64,000 nt of DNA from the NCBI RefSeq assembly GCF_014200725.1, contig NZ_JACHCL010000002.1, positions 744,001 through 808,000 on the forward strand, given 5' to 3'. The notes below the pieces were generated by a model. It was not told the DNA's origin, did no database searches, and saw only the letters and a program-made list of their open reading frames with translations. The translations under genes and the position numbers were made by a program. This DNA comes from Janthinobacterium silvisoli (GTDB lineage: Bacteria > Pseudomonadota > Gammaproteobacteria > Burkholderiales > Burkholderiaceae_D). The first letter of the stretch is position 1, and each line of letters begins with the position of its first letter. This document shows, in pieces, positions 1 to 8,060 of the stretch.

Positions 1-2545
1 ACACCCAGCCCATCTGCCTTAAATCCTTGTTCAGCCAGACCTGATAAGCCTGCGTGGCCACCGTTTTTACCTTGTCGGCCGCCAGTTGCAGGGCCGGGCT
101 TTGCTCCAGCAATTGCGGGCACAGGGCCGGCAGCGAGCCGATGGAAATGCCGAACACCACCTTGTCGAAATCGACACCCTTCTGCAACACCGTCACGGGC
201 AGCGGCTGGCCAAACGCCTGCTGGTATTGCTGCGGCCAGTCGCTCCAGTACGATTCCAGGTTGATGTCTTTTGCTTGCAGCAGGGCCGCCTGCGCTGGCT
301 CGATCTGTGCGTAATCGGGTCCGCTGGGCCAGCAGGCCAGTCCCTTCACATCGACCAGCGGCGCGTAGCCGGCAGCCGTATCCCTCAGTTGCACCTGCTC
401 GGTGATGCGGATGCTGTCGATCTCGCCGTGCAGCGGCACCAGCTCTTCCACGCGCTGGAAGAACCTGAACTTGACGCCGCGCTTTTGCAGCACTTCGTAC
501 AGCGGCGTAAAAATCGTGTCGCCCATGCCGGCCTGCATCTTGAACATGATGCCGCCCTTGTAGGCCAGGCCGATGCGCGCCATCGCCCGCAGCAGGGTGC
601 CCGCCTCGATATTGGGCTTGCCGAAATCGCCGCCTTCGTAGGCAAACACCAGGTCGTAAAAGCCGCGCACGGGCGCCGAGTTGACGCTGAACTGTTCATC
701 GCCGCCATGCTTGCGCAGCCAGGCGCGGAAATCGATATCGTTGATGACATCGAAGCCGTGCTTGAACACGCCGTCTTCAAACATGCCCTTCATGACCGTG
801 ATGCCCAGGTCCAGGCAGGTAAACAGCCGGCGCAAGGTATCGTCGCCATCGATTTTGCTGCGGTAGCGCAGGCGCAGCCAGGTACGGATGCCGCTCAGGC
901 TGCTGGCCAGCAGCTGGTGGCGGGCCACGTCGTGGCGTCGCGAATCAGGCGCCAGGTCAGCCACCAGCGCTACCAGCGCGCCCACCGACAAGCCCACGTC
1001 CAGCCCCAGTTCATCCACCTTGCCCACCGCCTCGTCTGCCAGGCGGCGCAGCCAGGCTGGCCAACTACCATTGTTATCGCTGGTCGTGGCGACCCGCGCA
1101 TCGGCCGCAGCCACCTTGCGGATCTCGCCTATCCACTGTTCGATCCAGCCCACCATGGCCACCGCCATCTGCCATAGGGTGATGTCTTCGCCACCGACAC
1201 CCGGCTCGCCCGGCAAGGTAGGGAAAACGATGGACCAGTTGCGCCAGCCGCCCTTGACGTCTTCCGACAAGGCCACGTAATCGTGCTGCTTGAAGGCGTC
1301 GCGCCAGGTGGCCAGCGGCGAGCCGGCTGGCCGCTGCAGGCTGGCATAGGCTTCCTTGATCATCCTGAAGGCATTGGTGTAGAAGCCGAACCAGATATGC
1401 AGGCCGTGTTCCTCGATGCGCTGGCCGATGGCGGCATTGCGTCCGCTGGCGCCCTTGCCACCGAGGCGCCAGCCCAGCTGGTACACCGTGATCTCGCGCT
1501 CGTTTTGCCAGCCCGGCTGATTGGTCAGATAGTAGGCCGCCGTCATGGAGGCCACGCCACCGCCAAGGATGACGATCTTTTCCGGCGCGACGCGTGAATT
1601 GTCGACCAGTTCTTCGCCCGGCATGGCCGTGAAGTCAAAATTCACATTGAAGGGCAAAATAGCCTGCTGCGGTCCCAGCTTCAGGCCCAGGGTGTCATTG
1701 AGCGGAAAACTGTCGAAGGCGTGCAAGGTGCATTCGTACTCAAACCCAAGCAGGCGCGCGCTGTGCAGGCGGTTGATGGTAGCCGGCGCCGCCACCAGCG
1801 CCTGGTACACGGCTTTCACGCCCGCGCTGTCGGGAAATTGCTTGAGGAAGATCTGGTCGATACGGGGATTACGCAGCAGCGACAAGATATCCTGCCAGCC
1901 AGCTGCATCCATATCGAAGAAATCCGGGATGGACAAAAAGATCTTGAACGCCTGTTCGATGAGTTCCAGGAAACTGTTGACGGGCTTGTGCGGCCCCTTT
2001 TGCACGGTAGCATTGACTTCCAGCAGCGGATGCAGCGCCAGCTTCGTTTCCGGTGAAAAATGCTGGAAACCCTTGGCCGCCACGGAACAGCGCAGCGGCT
2101 CGCTGCCGGCGGCGGGAATCTCGTATTCGCACAGGTATTTCGGGTAGCCGAACAGCTCGCGCCCGTTGATCAGGGCCATCGCATCGTCAACAAAAATATG
2201 GCAGGGGTACCAATAGATTTGGGCCAGCTTGCCCTTGGCATCCATCTGGCCCACCATGATCCAGGTCACGATATCGACTTCCGTGATCCAGCCCTTGGCC
2301 TGGTCGACCGGGTTGGCGGAATCGGCGTGATTGACCCGCGTAAAGGTCAGCATCACATAGGGCGACAAGGCCTTCAAGGTCATGTGCTTGCCCGCTACCT
2401 GGTTCAGGGTGGTGTTGACAGTCGCTTGCAGTTTCGCCAGGTCTCCCTTGACGAAATAACCATACATTTCAGACTGTTTCAATTGCAGCGGCGAATGCAT
2501 CATCACCGAACCGCCCTGGTAAATATAAGAAGGTCTTGCCGTCAT
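1..2545 (-). CDS. Acetoacetate decarboxylase-like domain fused to FAD-dependent oxidoreductase (C-terminus outside window)
   Basis: The frame opens at ATG 2545-2543 behind a GGGTGGG ribosome-binding stretch and stays open to the window edge, so at least 848 residues are present and the C-terminus is missing. Residues ~15-280 look like the acetoacetate decarboxylase fold. The motif GRELFGYPKY puts Lys136 where that family carries its Schiff-base lysine, but the usual second lysine is Tyr. Residues 324-340 (ILGGGVASMTAAYYLT) start an FAD-binding Rossmann fold of the amine-oxidase/phytoene-desaturase kind, followed by GGKGASGRN and WFGFYTNAF. The third glycine of GxGxxG is Ser. The junction reads in frame with no frameshift. 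Inference: a two-domain redox enzyme on a hydrophobic or keto-acid substrate; the substrate cannot be read. It stands alone, divergent from the HD gene. Confidence 0.8.
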   Translation of the reverse strand, partial: MTARPSYIYQGGSVMMHSPLQLKQSEMYGYFVKGDLAKLQATVNTTLNQVAGKHMTLKALSPYVMLTFTRVNHADSANPVDQAKGWITEVDIVTWIMVGQMDAKGKLAQIYWYPCHIFVDDAMALINGRELFGYPKYLCEYEIPAAGSEPLRCSVAAKGFQHFSPETKLALHPLLEVNATVQKGPHKPVNSFLELIEQAFKIFLSIPDFFDMDAAGWQDILSLLRNPRIDQIFLKQFPDSAGVKAVYQALVAAPATINRLHSARLLGFEYECTLHAFDSFPLNDTLGLKLGPQQAILPFNVNFDFTAMPGEELVDNSRVAPEKIVILGGGVASMTAAYYLTNQPGWQNEREITVYQLGWRLGGKGASGRNAAIGQRIEEHGLHIWFGFYTNAFRMIKEAYASLQRPAGSPLATWRDAFKQHDYVALSEDVKGGWRNWSIVFPTLPGEPGVGGEDITLWQMAVAMVGWIEQWIGEIRKVAAADARVATTSDNNGSWPAWLRRLADEAVGKVDELGLDVGLSVGALVALVADLAPDSRRHDVARHQLLASSLSGIRTWLRLRYRSKIDGDDTLRRLFTCLDLGITVMKGMFEDGVFKHGFDVINDIDFRAWLRKHGGDEQFSVNSAPVRGFYDLVFAYEGGDFGKPNIEAGTLLRAMARIGLAYKGGIMFKMQAGMGDTIFTPLYEVLQKRGVKFRFFQRVEELVPLHGEIDSIRITEQVQLRDTAAGYAPLVDVKGLACWPSGPDYAQIEPAQAALLQAKDINLESYWSDWPQQYQQAFGQPLPVTVLQKGVDFDKVVFGISIGSLPALCPQLLEQSPALQLAADKVKTVATQAYQVWLNKDLRQMGWV

Positions 2546-2747
2546 ATCCCACCCTTGTTTTGATTTCAATCAAACAATGTTCTCTTAGTGTGCCAGAGAA
2601 TGAAAGATTAATGATATGAAATAAATTAAACAATTTGCCAATATGCATAGGCTCAGCAATGGAAAGCGGGACGGCACCCTGAAGGTCCCGGGTGTAGCAT
2701 GGACACCTGACAACTTTCACTGCGCAATGATAATGAAGACGACGGAG

Positions 2748-3299
2748 ATGATCACGACCGACTATGTATCCACGTATTCTGGCAACCGTTTTTATCCGCT
2801 GCGGCCGCATATCGACAAGGTAGCCATCGAAGATATCGCGCACGGACTGGCTTACCAGTGCCGCTTCAATGGCCAGACGCAAGTGTTTTACTCGGTCGCC
2901 CAGCACAGCCTGATCGTGGCCGAACTGGTGCCGCCGCGACTCAAGCTGGCGGCCTTGCTGCACGACGCGGCCGAAGCCTACCTGGGGGATATGGTGAAAC
3001 CATTAAAAGTATTGCTGCCGGAATTCGCCGCACTGGAAGACAAGGTCAGCGCCATCATTGCAGCCACCTATGGCCTCGACTTTTCCGATTACGCCCCCAT
3101 CAAGCGGGCCGACCTGATCGCGCTGGCGACAGAAAAGCGCGACCTGATGCCGCATTCCGCCGAACGCTGGGCTTACCTTGACGGTATCGCGCCCTTGCCC
3201 GGTATAATTGTGGCCATGGATCCCAGTGTCGCCAAGCAACATTTCTTGCAATGTTTTGCGCAGTTGCAGGGCCAGGGCAGCGATAGCACGCTAGTGTAG
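2748..3299 (+). CDS. HD-domain phosphohydrolase, YfdR/5'-nucleotidase-like
   Basis: 183 residues, about the length of E. coli YfdR. After a short N-terminal segment (TTDYVSTYSGNRFYPLRP) comes the HD-fold pattern: QHS near residue 50, then AALLHDAAEAYLGD with the His-Asp pair that binds the catalytic metal, and a later conserved Asp in KRADLIAL. Such proteins dephosphorylate nucleoside monophosphates or related small substrates in the cytoplasm; the exact substrate is inferred. The start at 2748 is chosen because family similarity begins there. In-frame ATGs lie at 2643, 2727 and 2733 and none has a convincing ribosome-binding site, so the N-terminus is uncertain by up to 35 residues. Confidence 0.8.
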   Translation: MITTDYVSTYSGNRFYPLRPHIDKVAIEDIAHGLAYQCRFNGQTQVFYSVAQHSLIVAELVPPRLKLAALLHDAAEAYLGDMVKPLKVLLPEFAALEDKVSAIIAATYGLDFSDYAPIKRADLIALATEKRDLMPHSAERWAYLDGIAPLPGIIVAMDPSVAKQHFLQCFAQLQGQGSDSTLV

Positions 3300-3684
3300 A
3301 TCCCATGACGCCGCACCCAACTCATCAGCCTCCAAAGCTAAGTCCGCGTTTTTACAGGACTTTTTTAGATATCCACAGCAACTGTGGATAAAGTTGTTGA
3401 TAAACCCCTCTTGACAAGCCGCAAAGCCAGTATTAATGCGGCTTTCAACAATTTGCTGTTTTCACAGGCAATATTTTTACTGATTAAAATCAATGACTTG
3501 CAACGTGGATTTTGCACGAGAACAAAGTTTCGCCAATTCATGAAAAATATATTTTTCTGTGCATAAGCAAGCACCAGGTCAGGCACCGGCAAGCCCCCTC
3601 GTACGCTTGCCTGCACCTTTTTGAGAAAGCGTGCACACTGACATGGTGCGGGTCTCACACCGCATGATCACTGTGGGGAGAAGC
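3300..3684. other. 385-bp intergenic region holding DnaA-box repeat copy 1
   Basis: No credible gene is visible. The stretch is AT-rich compared with the surrounding genes and contains the first copy (3361-3566) of a repeat found again at 4411-4615. The last ~100 bases lead into the response regulator, with a GGGGAG ribosome-binding site just before ATG 3685. A TTGACA hexamer at 3411-3416 has no good -10 partner at 16-18 bp, so I do not call a promoter. Confidence 0.7.
3361..3566. repeat. DnaA-box-rich repeat module, copy 1
   Basis: Contains ATATCCACA (3369-3377) facing TGTGGATAA (3383-3391, a perfect reverse of the DnaA box TTATCCACA). TGTTGATAA (3395-3403) starts exactly 12 bp further on and TGTGCATAA is at 3558-3566. 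Between them lie TTGACA (3411), a hairpin AAAGCC-N11-GGCTTT (3423-3445) and an AT-rich tract. Copy 2 at 4411-4615 keeps all these elements at the same spacing although much of the intervening sequence has diverged. Role unknown; DnaA binding is inferred from the box sequence only. Confidence 0.75.
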
Positions 3685-4269
3685 ATGAACGCCAATACAG
3701 AAAGCGCAAGCGCCGCCACGGCGGCTGACGATCCCGACTGGCTGGTGGACGATACCCTGCCCGGCAGCGGCGAGATCTCGGACTCGGCCCAGGCAGCGGC
3801 ACCATGGCGCGTGCTGATCGTCGACGACGATGTCGACGTGCACGTGGTCACCAAGTTCGCCCTCAGCCAGGCCAGCTTCCAGGGACGGCGGCTCAGTTTC
3901 CTGCACGCCTATTCAGGCGCCGAGGCGCTGGCCGTACTGCGCAGCACACCCGACGTGGCGGTGGTGTTGCTCGATGTGATCATGGAAAGCCAGGATGCGG
4001 GCCTGCACGTGGCGCGCAAGATCCGCGAAGAATTACATAACAGCAGCGTGCGCATCATCCTGCGCACGGGCCAGCCGGGGCAGGCGCTGGAGCACCGCAT
4101 CATCCTCGACTACGATATCAATGATTTCTGGTGCAAGACCGACCTGACCACGCGCAAACTGTTCACTACCGTCATCTCCTCGCTGCGCACCTACGCCAGC
4201 CTGCGTGAAGCGCAGCAGCAAGTGGCGGAACTGGAGGCCGCCCTGGATCAGCAAGCTGATCGCCACTGA
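3685..4269 (+). CDS. Stand-alone response regulator receiver protein
   Basis: 194 residues starting at ATG 3685, which has a GGGGAG ribosome-binding site; a longer frame upstream lacks one. An acidic N-terminal tail of ~55 residues precedes one receiver domain. VLIVDDDVDVH supplies the acidic pocket, VVLLDVIME holds the phospho-acceptor Asp, LRTGQ the switch Thr, and FWCKTDL the conserved Lys. The C-terminal ~40 residues (LREAQQQVAELEAALDQQ) are a probable coiled coil. There is no output domain. The FWCKTDLTTRKLFTTVISSLRTY segment resembles regulators that carry a DUF3369 domain, so this may be a truncated or adaptor form. No histidine kinase is adjacent. The gene is bracketed by the two DnaA-box modules. 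Confidence 0.85.
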   Translation: MNANTESASAATAADDPDWLVDDTLPGSGEISDSAQAAAPWRVLIVDDDVDVHVVTKFALSQASFQGRRLSFLHAYSGAEALAVLRSTPDVAVVLLDVIMESQDAGLHVARKIREELHNSSVRIILRTGQPGQALEHRIILDYDINDFWCKTDLTTRKLFTTVISSLRTYASLREAQQQVAELEAALDQQADRH

Positions 4270-4673
4270 TTTGAGCAGCGACTTCTGGTTAAAAAAATTG
4301 CACACTGGATGGGCATACAGTCCTGTCTTGCTCACCATCTGCGCCTTGCGCATAAGCGGCTAAACGCCCCGTTTTGATCAAAATCATCTAAGTGGCGGAT
4401 TGTTAAGCTATTTTTCAGATATCCACACGGACTGTGGATATCTTTGTGGATAAGGGCCTATTGACAGCCCTCAAAGCCACAGCCAGTGCGGCTTTCAATA
4501 AACTGCTCAATCAAACAGCAAAAATAAAATCATTCAAAATCAAAGACTTACAAAATCACAGATAATCACAGCAAAATTATTTCGCGAATTTCGCTAACCC
4601 ATCATTTGTGCATAACTAAGCCACAATGATCAATCCGACAACTGTTGATTATGCTCTGCAGCAACATTCATTG
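4270..4673. other. 404-bp intergenic region holding DnaA-box repeat copy 2
   Basis: No credible gene. It contains repeat copy 2 (4411-4615), which is AT-rich in its second half. The response regulator ends just upstream and the small minus-strand gene ends just downstream, so the region lies between convergent genes and is not an obvious promoter for either. That makes the conservation of the boxes harder to explain as simple promoter duplication. Confidence 0.7.
4411..4615. repeat. DnaA-box-rich repeat module, copy 2
   Basis: ATATCCACA (4419-4427) faces TGTGGATAT (4433-4441). A perfect TGTGGATAA (4445-4453) starts 12 bp after it, and TGTGCATAA closes the module at 4607-4615. TTGACA (4461) and the hairpin AAAGCC-N11-GGCTTT (4473-4495) recur in the same order and spacing as in copy 1. 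The hairpin arms are identical while the loop differs. An AT-rich tract fills 4500-4600. Confidence 0.75.
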
Positions 4674-4895
4674 TCAGTGCAGCGCAGCGCGTCTGCGTTC
4701 TGGCTGCAACAGCACCCGCTCGATCAATTCAGGGTCGATATTGTATGACTTCAGGTATTCCAGCGCGCACAAGGTACTGAACGCTGCCTGCACGGCGATA
4801 CCCATATTGACGATGTCGCACATCTTTTGATTGGTGCGTGCATGGGGCATCAACTTGCTAACCGGCATATGCAATGTTTGAGAAGAACTAGGCAT
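4674..4895 (-). CDS. Small conserved-type hypothetical protein (73 aa)
   Basis: The start is ATG 4895-4893 with AGGAG ten bases upstream. The predicted product is cytoplasmic, helical and has no signal peptide or membrane segment. The C-terminal half (ALEYLKSYNIDPELIERVLL) resembles short uncharacterised Oxalobacteraceae proteins I recall, which end in a basic Arg-rich tail like this one. A much longer frame upstream in the same phase lacks a better start and is probably not translated. No function can be assigned. It is divergent from the chromate-transporter pair. Confidence 0.6.
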   Translation of the reverse strand: MPSSSQTLHMPVSKLMPHARTNQKMCDIVNMGIAVQAAFSTLCALEYLKSYNIDPELIERVLLQPERRRAALH

Positions 4896-5032
4896 GATGG
4901 GCTTGCTCCTGCAGAAGGGAAAGGCGGAAGGAGTGCCCTGGTGCATGGCATACATGGACCAGCGCGTGAAAGACAGCGAAAGTATTGCCGATAAATTCTC
5001 GATGTCAATGACAGGCAAACATGAAGCCCGAC

Positions 5033-5074
5033 TTTTTCCACACGGACTCTTCAGGAAACCGCACGCTGGAAAAA
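5033..5074. promoter_or_regulatory. Spaced inverted repeat upstream of the chromate-transporter genes
   Basis: TTTTTCCA (5033-5040) and TGGAAAAA (5067-5074) are exact inverted arms separated by 26 bases, 39 bp before the first transporter start. It may be a regulator site or a chance feature. No chromate-type regulator gene is next to the pair. Confidence 0.3.
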
Positions 5075-5112
5075 CCGTGGACAAGCGCGCGCTGGCGCAG
5101 CGATAATCGGGC

Positions 5113-5727
5113 ATGCACCCTCCTCTGCCATCCCCCACAGTCAACGCGGCTAGCAGCGACACTGAGCCCGCCCTGCGTCCCCGGCCAGCCTCGCTTGCCG
5201 ACCTGTTTTTCTCCTTTACCTGGCTGGCCCTGCAAGGGTTTGGCGGCGTGCTGGCGGTGGTCCAGCGTGAACTGGTCGAGCGCAAGCGCTGGCTGACCCA
5301 GGAAGAATTCCTGGAAGACTGGGCAGTGGCGCAAATCATGCCCGGACCCAACGTTGCCAACCTGTCACTGATGGTAGGCGGCCGCTATTTCGGACTGAAA
5401 GGCGCCCTGACGGCACTGGCCGGCATGCTGGCCGCGCCGCTCGTGATCGTGCTGATACTGGGCGTGCTGTACACGCGCTTCGGTGCTCACCCTCAAGTAA
5501 TCGGCGCGCTGCGCGGCATGGCCGCCGTCTCGGCTGGCATGATAGGCGCTACCGGATTGAAACTGGCCGCCGCGCTGAACAAGCATCCGCTGCCGCTGTG
5601 GCTGACCGTGCCGATCAGCGTGCTGGGCGTGCTGATGGTAGCCATCTTGCACTGGCCACTGTTCTATATCCTGCTGGGCCTGGGCGGCCTGGGCTGCGTG
5701 CTGACCTACCAGAAGCTGGCGCCATGA
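5113..5727 (+). CDS. chrA: Chromate transporter, short-chain subunit 1
   Basis: 204 residues, half the length of a fused ChrA, with about five to six hydrophobic segments after a ~25-residue polar N-terminus. The signature FTWLALQGFGG near residue 36 and AQIMPGPNVANLS match the CHR domain of the inner-membrane chromate ion transporter superfamily. The next gene overlaps by ATGA and supplies a second CHR domain, so the two likely form a heterodimer, as described for short-chain CHR pairs. Substrate (chromate or another oxyanion) is inferred from family only. Confidence 0.88.
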   Translation: MHPPLPSPTVNAASSDTEPALRPRPASLADLFFSFTWLALQGFGGVLAVVQRELVERKRWLTQEEFLEDWAVAQIMPGPNVANLSLMVGGRYFGLKGALTALAGMLAAPLVIVLILGVLYTRFGAHPQVIGALRGMAAVSAGMIGATGLKLAAALNKHPLPLWLTVPISVLGVLMVAILHWPLFYILLGLGGLGCVLTYQKLAP

Positions 5728-6308
5728 ACCCGCCGATCCACCTGGTGCTCGGCACGGGAGACTGGCTGAGCCTGTTCGGCCACTACCTGATGCTGTCGCT
5801 GATGTCGATCGGCGGCGCCATTTCCACCACCTCCGAAATGCACCGTTTTTTGGTGGAGCAGCATGGCTGGCTGACGCAGGCCCAATTCAATGAATCGGTC
5901 GCCATCGCCCAAGCCGCACCGGGCCCCAATGTATTGTTCGTCGCGCTGATGGGCTGGAACGTGGGGTTGAACGCGGGCAGCTACGCAGCCGCCTACCTGG
6001 GCGTCTTCGTCACCATGGTCGGCATCATGTTGCCCAGCACTACCCTGACCTATGTGGCGGCCCAATGGGGCTACCGCAACCGCGACCTGCGCGGTGTGCG
6101 TGCCTTCAAGCAAGGCATGGTGCCCATCGTCATCGCCCTGCTATTTTCCACCGGCATGATCCTCGGTGGCGCCAACCACAATCCCGGCACCGACTGGCCG
6201 CTGTGGACCTTGTCTATCGTTGCCGGCCTGATCATCTGGCGCACGCGCATCCACCTGCTGTGGCTACTGGCGGCGGGCGCCGTACTGGGGTGGTTCCAGC
6301 TGGTGTAA
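5724..6308 (+). CDS. chrA: Chromate transporter, short-chain subunit 2
   Basis: 194 residues. The start ATG at 5724 overlaps the stop of the first subunit (ATGA), which suggests translational coupling. The CHR signature appears as LMLSLMSIGGAIS and AIAQAAPGPNVLFVAL. Several membrane segments follow, and the protein ends in a hydrophobic helix. With its partner it would export or exchange an oxyanion across the inner membrane. The longer frame beginning at 5598 lies inside the upstream gene and is rejected. This is a natural two-gene arrangement, not a frameshifted ChrA, because the second gene has its own start and a complete domain. Confidence 0.88.
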   Translation: MNPPIHLVLGTGDWLSLFGHYLMLSLMSIGGAISTTSEMHRFLVEQHGWLTQAQFNESVAIAQAAPGPNVLFVALMGWNVGLNAGSYAAAYLGVFVTMVGIMLPSTTLTYVAAQWGYRNRDLRGVRAFKQGMVPIVIALLFSTGMILGGANHNPGTDWPLWTLSIVAGLIIWRTRIHLLWLLAAGAVLGWFQLV

Positions 6309-6390
6309 TGTTATTGACTGAAAGCAGGCCATGGACGGTATCTTCACAGGATTAATCCAGCCCGCCAGGCTCCTGAACCAGGGAAAGACG

Positions 6391-7173
6391 CTATTGCTTG
6401 CTTGGCGCCCCTCGCAGCCGGCGCCACCCCTTGCGTCCCAACGGAAACAGCAACACAAAGGCCAGCAGCCACGGCAGCATATAGGCCAGCGCCGTGATGG
6501 CGTTGGCCACACCTTCCGACAGGTTGTCCGTAAAATTGCCCAGCGAGCGCTTGACGGGCGTCCAGAACGATTGCTTGCCTTCCGCGCTGAGGGACACGTT
6601 CAGCAAATCTGTGTTGATGCGCTGCATCAGGAGCGCATCGGCCGCCGTCGCCTGTTCCAGTTCCGCCTGCACGGTGGCCAGCTCTTTCGTCACCTTGATC
6701 AGGGCGTCCACATCCTTGCCCGAGCGCTTTTCCAGTTCCTGCAGCTGCGCCTGGTACTGGCGCAGCATGTCCAGGCGCTTGCGGCTATCGAGCACGGGGC
6801 GGCCCAAATCCTCCACCTTGGTGCCCTGGCTGGTCACTTCACCTTCCTTGCCGACCAGCGCCATCATCTTTTTGATGCCGTCCGGCTTGGCCCGCAGGCT
6901 GATGCGCGCGTGGACATAACGCCCGCTGGCGATGCTCGAATCGAGCAGCAGGCAGCTGTTTTCCGTATCGGCCTTGCAGGCAGCGATGACTTTTTGATAC
7001 AGGGGCAACATCTGCGCTTGGCCCGTTGCCACGTCGATGCTGTGCTCATAGGCAAGGAATTCATTGCCTTTGCGCTCATCGATCACGCGCGTTTCGACCG
7101 CTTGATACGGGCCGGACTTGCCGCAAGCAGTCAATAACAAGCTGACAGCGACGGTTAAGACAATTTTCCGCAT
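6391..7173 (-). CDS. DUF4349 domain lipoprotein
   Basis: 260 residues. The lipoprotein signal MRKIVLTVAVSLLLTACGK has its lipobox Cys near residue 17. The start at 7173 has GAGAG upstream; a GTG two codons earlier is less likely. The body matches the DUF4349 pattern: an N-terminal beta-rich segment, a long coiled coil (LDMLRQYQAQLQELEKRSG, then ELATVQAELEQA), and a C-terminal membrane helix (TALAYMLPWLLAFVLLFPL) with a basic tail. It is probably anchored to the cell envelope. The function of the family is unknown. Transcribed alone, convergent with the transporter pair and divergent from the Hsp70 operon. Confidence 0.85.
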   Translation of the reverse strand: MRKIVLTVAVSLLLTACGKSGPYQAVETRVIDERKGNEFLAYEHSIDVATGQAQMLPLYQKVIAACKADTENSCLLLDSSIASGRYVHARISLRAKPDGIKKMMALVGKEGEVTSQGTKVEDLGRPVLDSRKRLDMLRQYQAQLQELEKRSGKDVDALIKVTKELATVQAELEQATAADALLMQRINTDLLNVSLSAEGKQSFWTPVKRSLGNFTDNLSEGVANAITALAYMLPWLLAFVLLFPLGRKGWRRLRGAPSKQ

Positions 7174-7332
7174 TTCCACTCTCTTTGATTTTTATAAGGA
7201 TAATGTCCGCATGACAAGCATATGAAAATGCCAAGCGGAGATTTTAGTCGAAACAATAGAAAATCCATCGTTTCCTTGCGAAAAAACAAAAAGAGTGGGC
7301 GCCAGGCGCGGGTTGCGCGAGGGGCGGCGACT

Positions 7333-7360
7333 TTGGCACAAGCGCTCTAGCTGGTATCAT
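7333..7360 (+). promoter_or_regulatory. Sigma70-type promoter of the DUF2760-Hsp70-Hsp70 operon
   Basis: TTGGCA (7333-7338) and TATCAT (7355-7360) are separated by 16 bp, each five of six to consensus. The operon start codon is 112 bp downstream. No heat-shock (sigma32) CTTGAA/CCCCAT pair is visible, so the operon looks housekeeping-regulated rather than heat-induced. The rest of 7174-7472 shows no gene. Confidence 0.5.
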
Positions 7361-7472
7361 GCGGGCAACGCCAGCCGGCCAACGCGGTCCGGCCCATGCA
7401 AGACCTTGCGAAGCGGCCACGCCACAGGCGCGCCGCCGACGCCACCCTACAGATCAGAGAAACGAGTATCCC

Positions 7473-8060
7473 ATGAACGCATCATCGTCCCATCCCTCAT
7501 TCTGGCGCAGAGTCCCGCTGGCTTTCGGCGCCTTCTTCAGCGCCCTGTCCGACGCCGCCTATGCTGCCCGCGTGGAAAAACTGTCGCTGCCCGAAGTTGC
7601 ACCGGTAGCGCCAGTGGCACCCGCGCCTGCACCGGCACCCGTGCATGTTCCTGCGCCTGCTCCCGTCATATTAAAAGAAGCCACGCCAGACGCCGCCCTG
7701 CAATTGCTGGCCCTGCTGCAACGCGAAGCGCGCCTGATCGACTTTACGCAAGAAAACCTGGGCAGCCATGCCGACGCCGATATCGGTGCGGCAGCCCGCG
7801 TGGTACACGAAGGCTGCGCCAAGGTCATGCGCGAATACTTCACCATCGAAGCCGTGCGCCAGGAAGCCGAGGGCAGCCGCATTGTCTTGAACGAAGGTTT
7901 TGACTCAGCCAGCGTGCGCCTGACAGGCAACGTGGTCGGTTCGGCCCCATTCAAGGGCACATTGAGCCATCGCGGCTGGCGCGCGTCCAGCGTACGCCTG
8001 CCGAAACTGAGCGAGCAGCACGATGCAGCCATTCTGGCGCCAGCCGAGGTGGAACTGTGA
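7473..8060 (+). CDS. DUF2760 protein, first gene of Hsp70 operon
   Basis: 195 residues from ATG 7473. Three parts are visible: an N-terminal amphipathic or hydrophobic stretch (FWRRVPLAFGAFFSALSDAA), an Ala/Pro-rich linker of about 30 residues, and a C-terminal ~120-residue domain (LQLLALLQREARLIDF ... GTLSHRGWRASSVRLP) that I recognise as DUF2760. Its stop overlaps the GTG start of the Hsp70 gene. The fixed order DUF2760-Hsp70-Hsp70 recurs in proteobacteria as far as I recall. Inference: a dedicated adaptor or co-chaperone that could tether the Hsp70 pair to a membrane or client. Confidence 0.8.
   Translation: MNASSSHPSFWRRVPLAFGAFFSALSDAAYAARVEKLSLPEVAPVAPVAPAPAPAPVHVPAPAPVILKEATPDAALQLLALLQREARLIDFTQENLGSHADADIGAAARVVHEGCAKVMREYFTIEAVRQEAEGSRIVLNEGFDSASVRLTGNVVGSAPFKGTLSHRGWRASSVRLPKLSEQHDAAILAPAEVEL

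Noticed and set aside
86-1177. 363-codon plus-strand frame
   Set aside because: It is antisense to the ADC/FAD fusion, which has recognisable motifs throughout; GC-rich codon bias produces long shadow frames.
3411-3440. Promoter from TTGACA in the DnaA-box module
   Set aside because: No acceptable -10 lies at 16-18 bp in copy 1, and copy 2 keeps TTGACA although it has no downstream plus-strand gene.
3361-4615. Chromosomal origin oriC
   Set aside because: DnaA boxes are present, but dnaA, dnaN, rpmH or parAB genes are not, so a true origin is unlikely on this evidence.
5113-6308. Frameshifted single ChrA gene
   Set aside because: Both halves have their own start and a complete CHR domain, and the ATGA overlap is typical of natural short-chain pairs.
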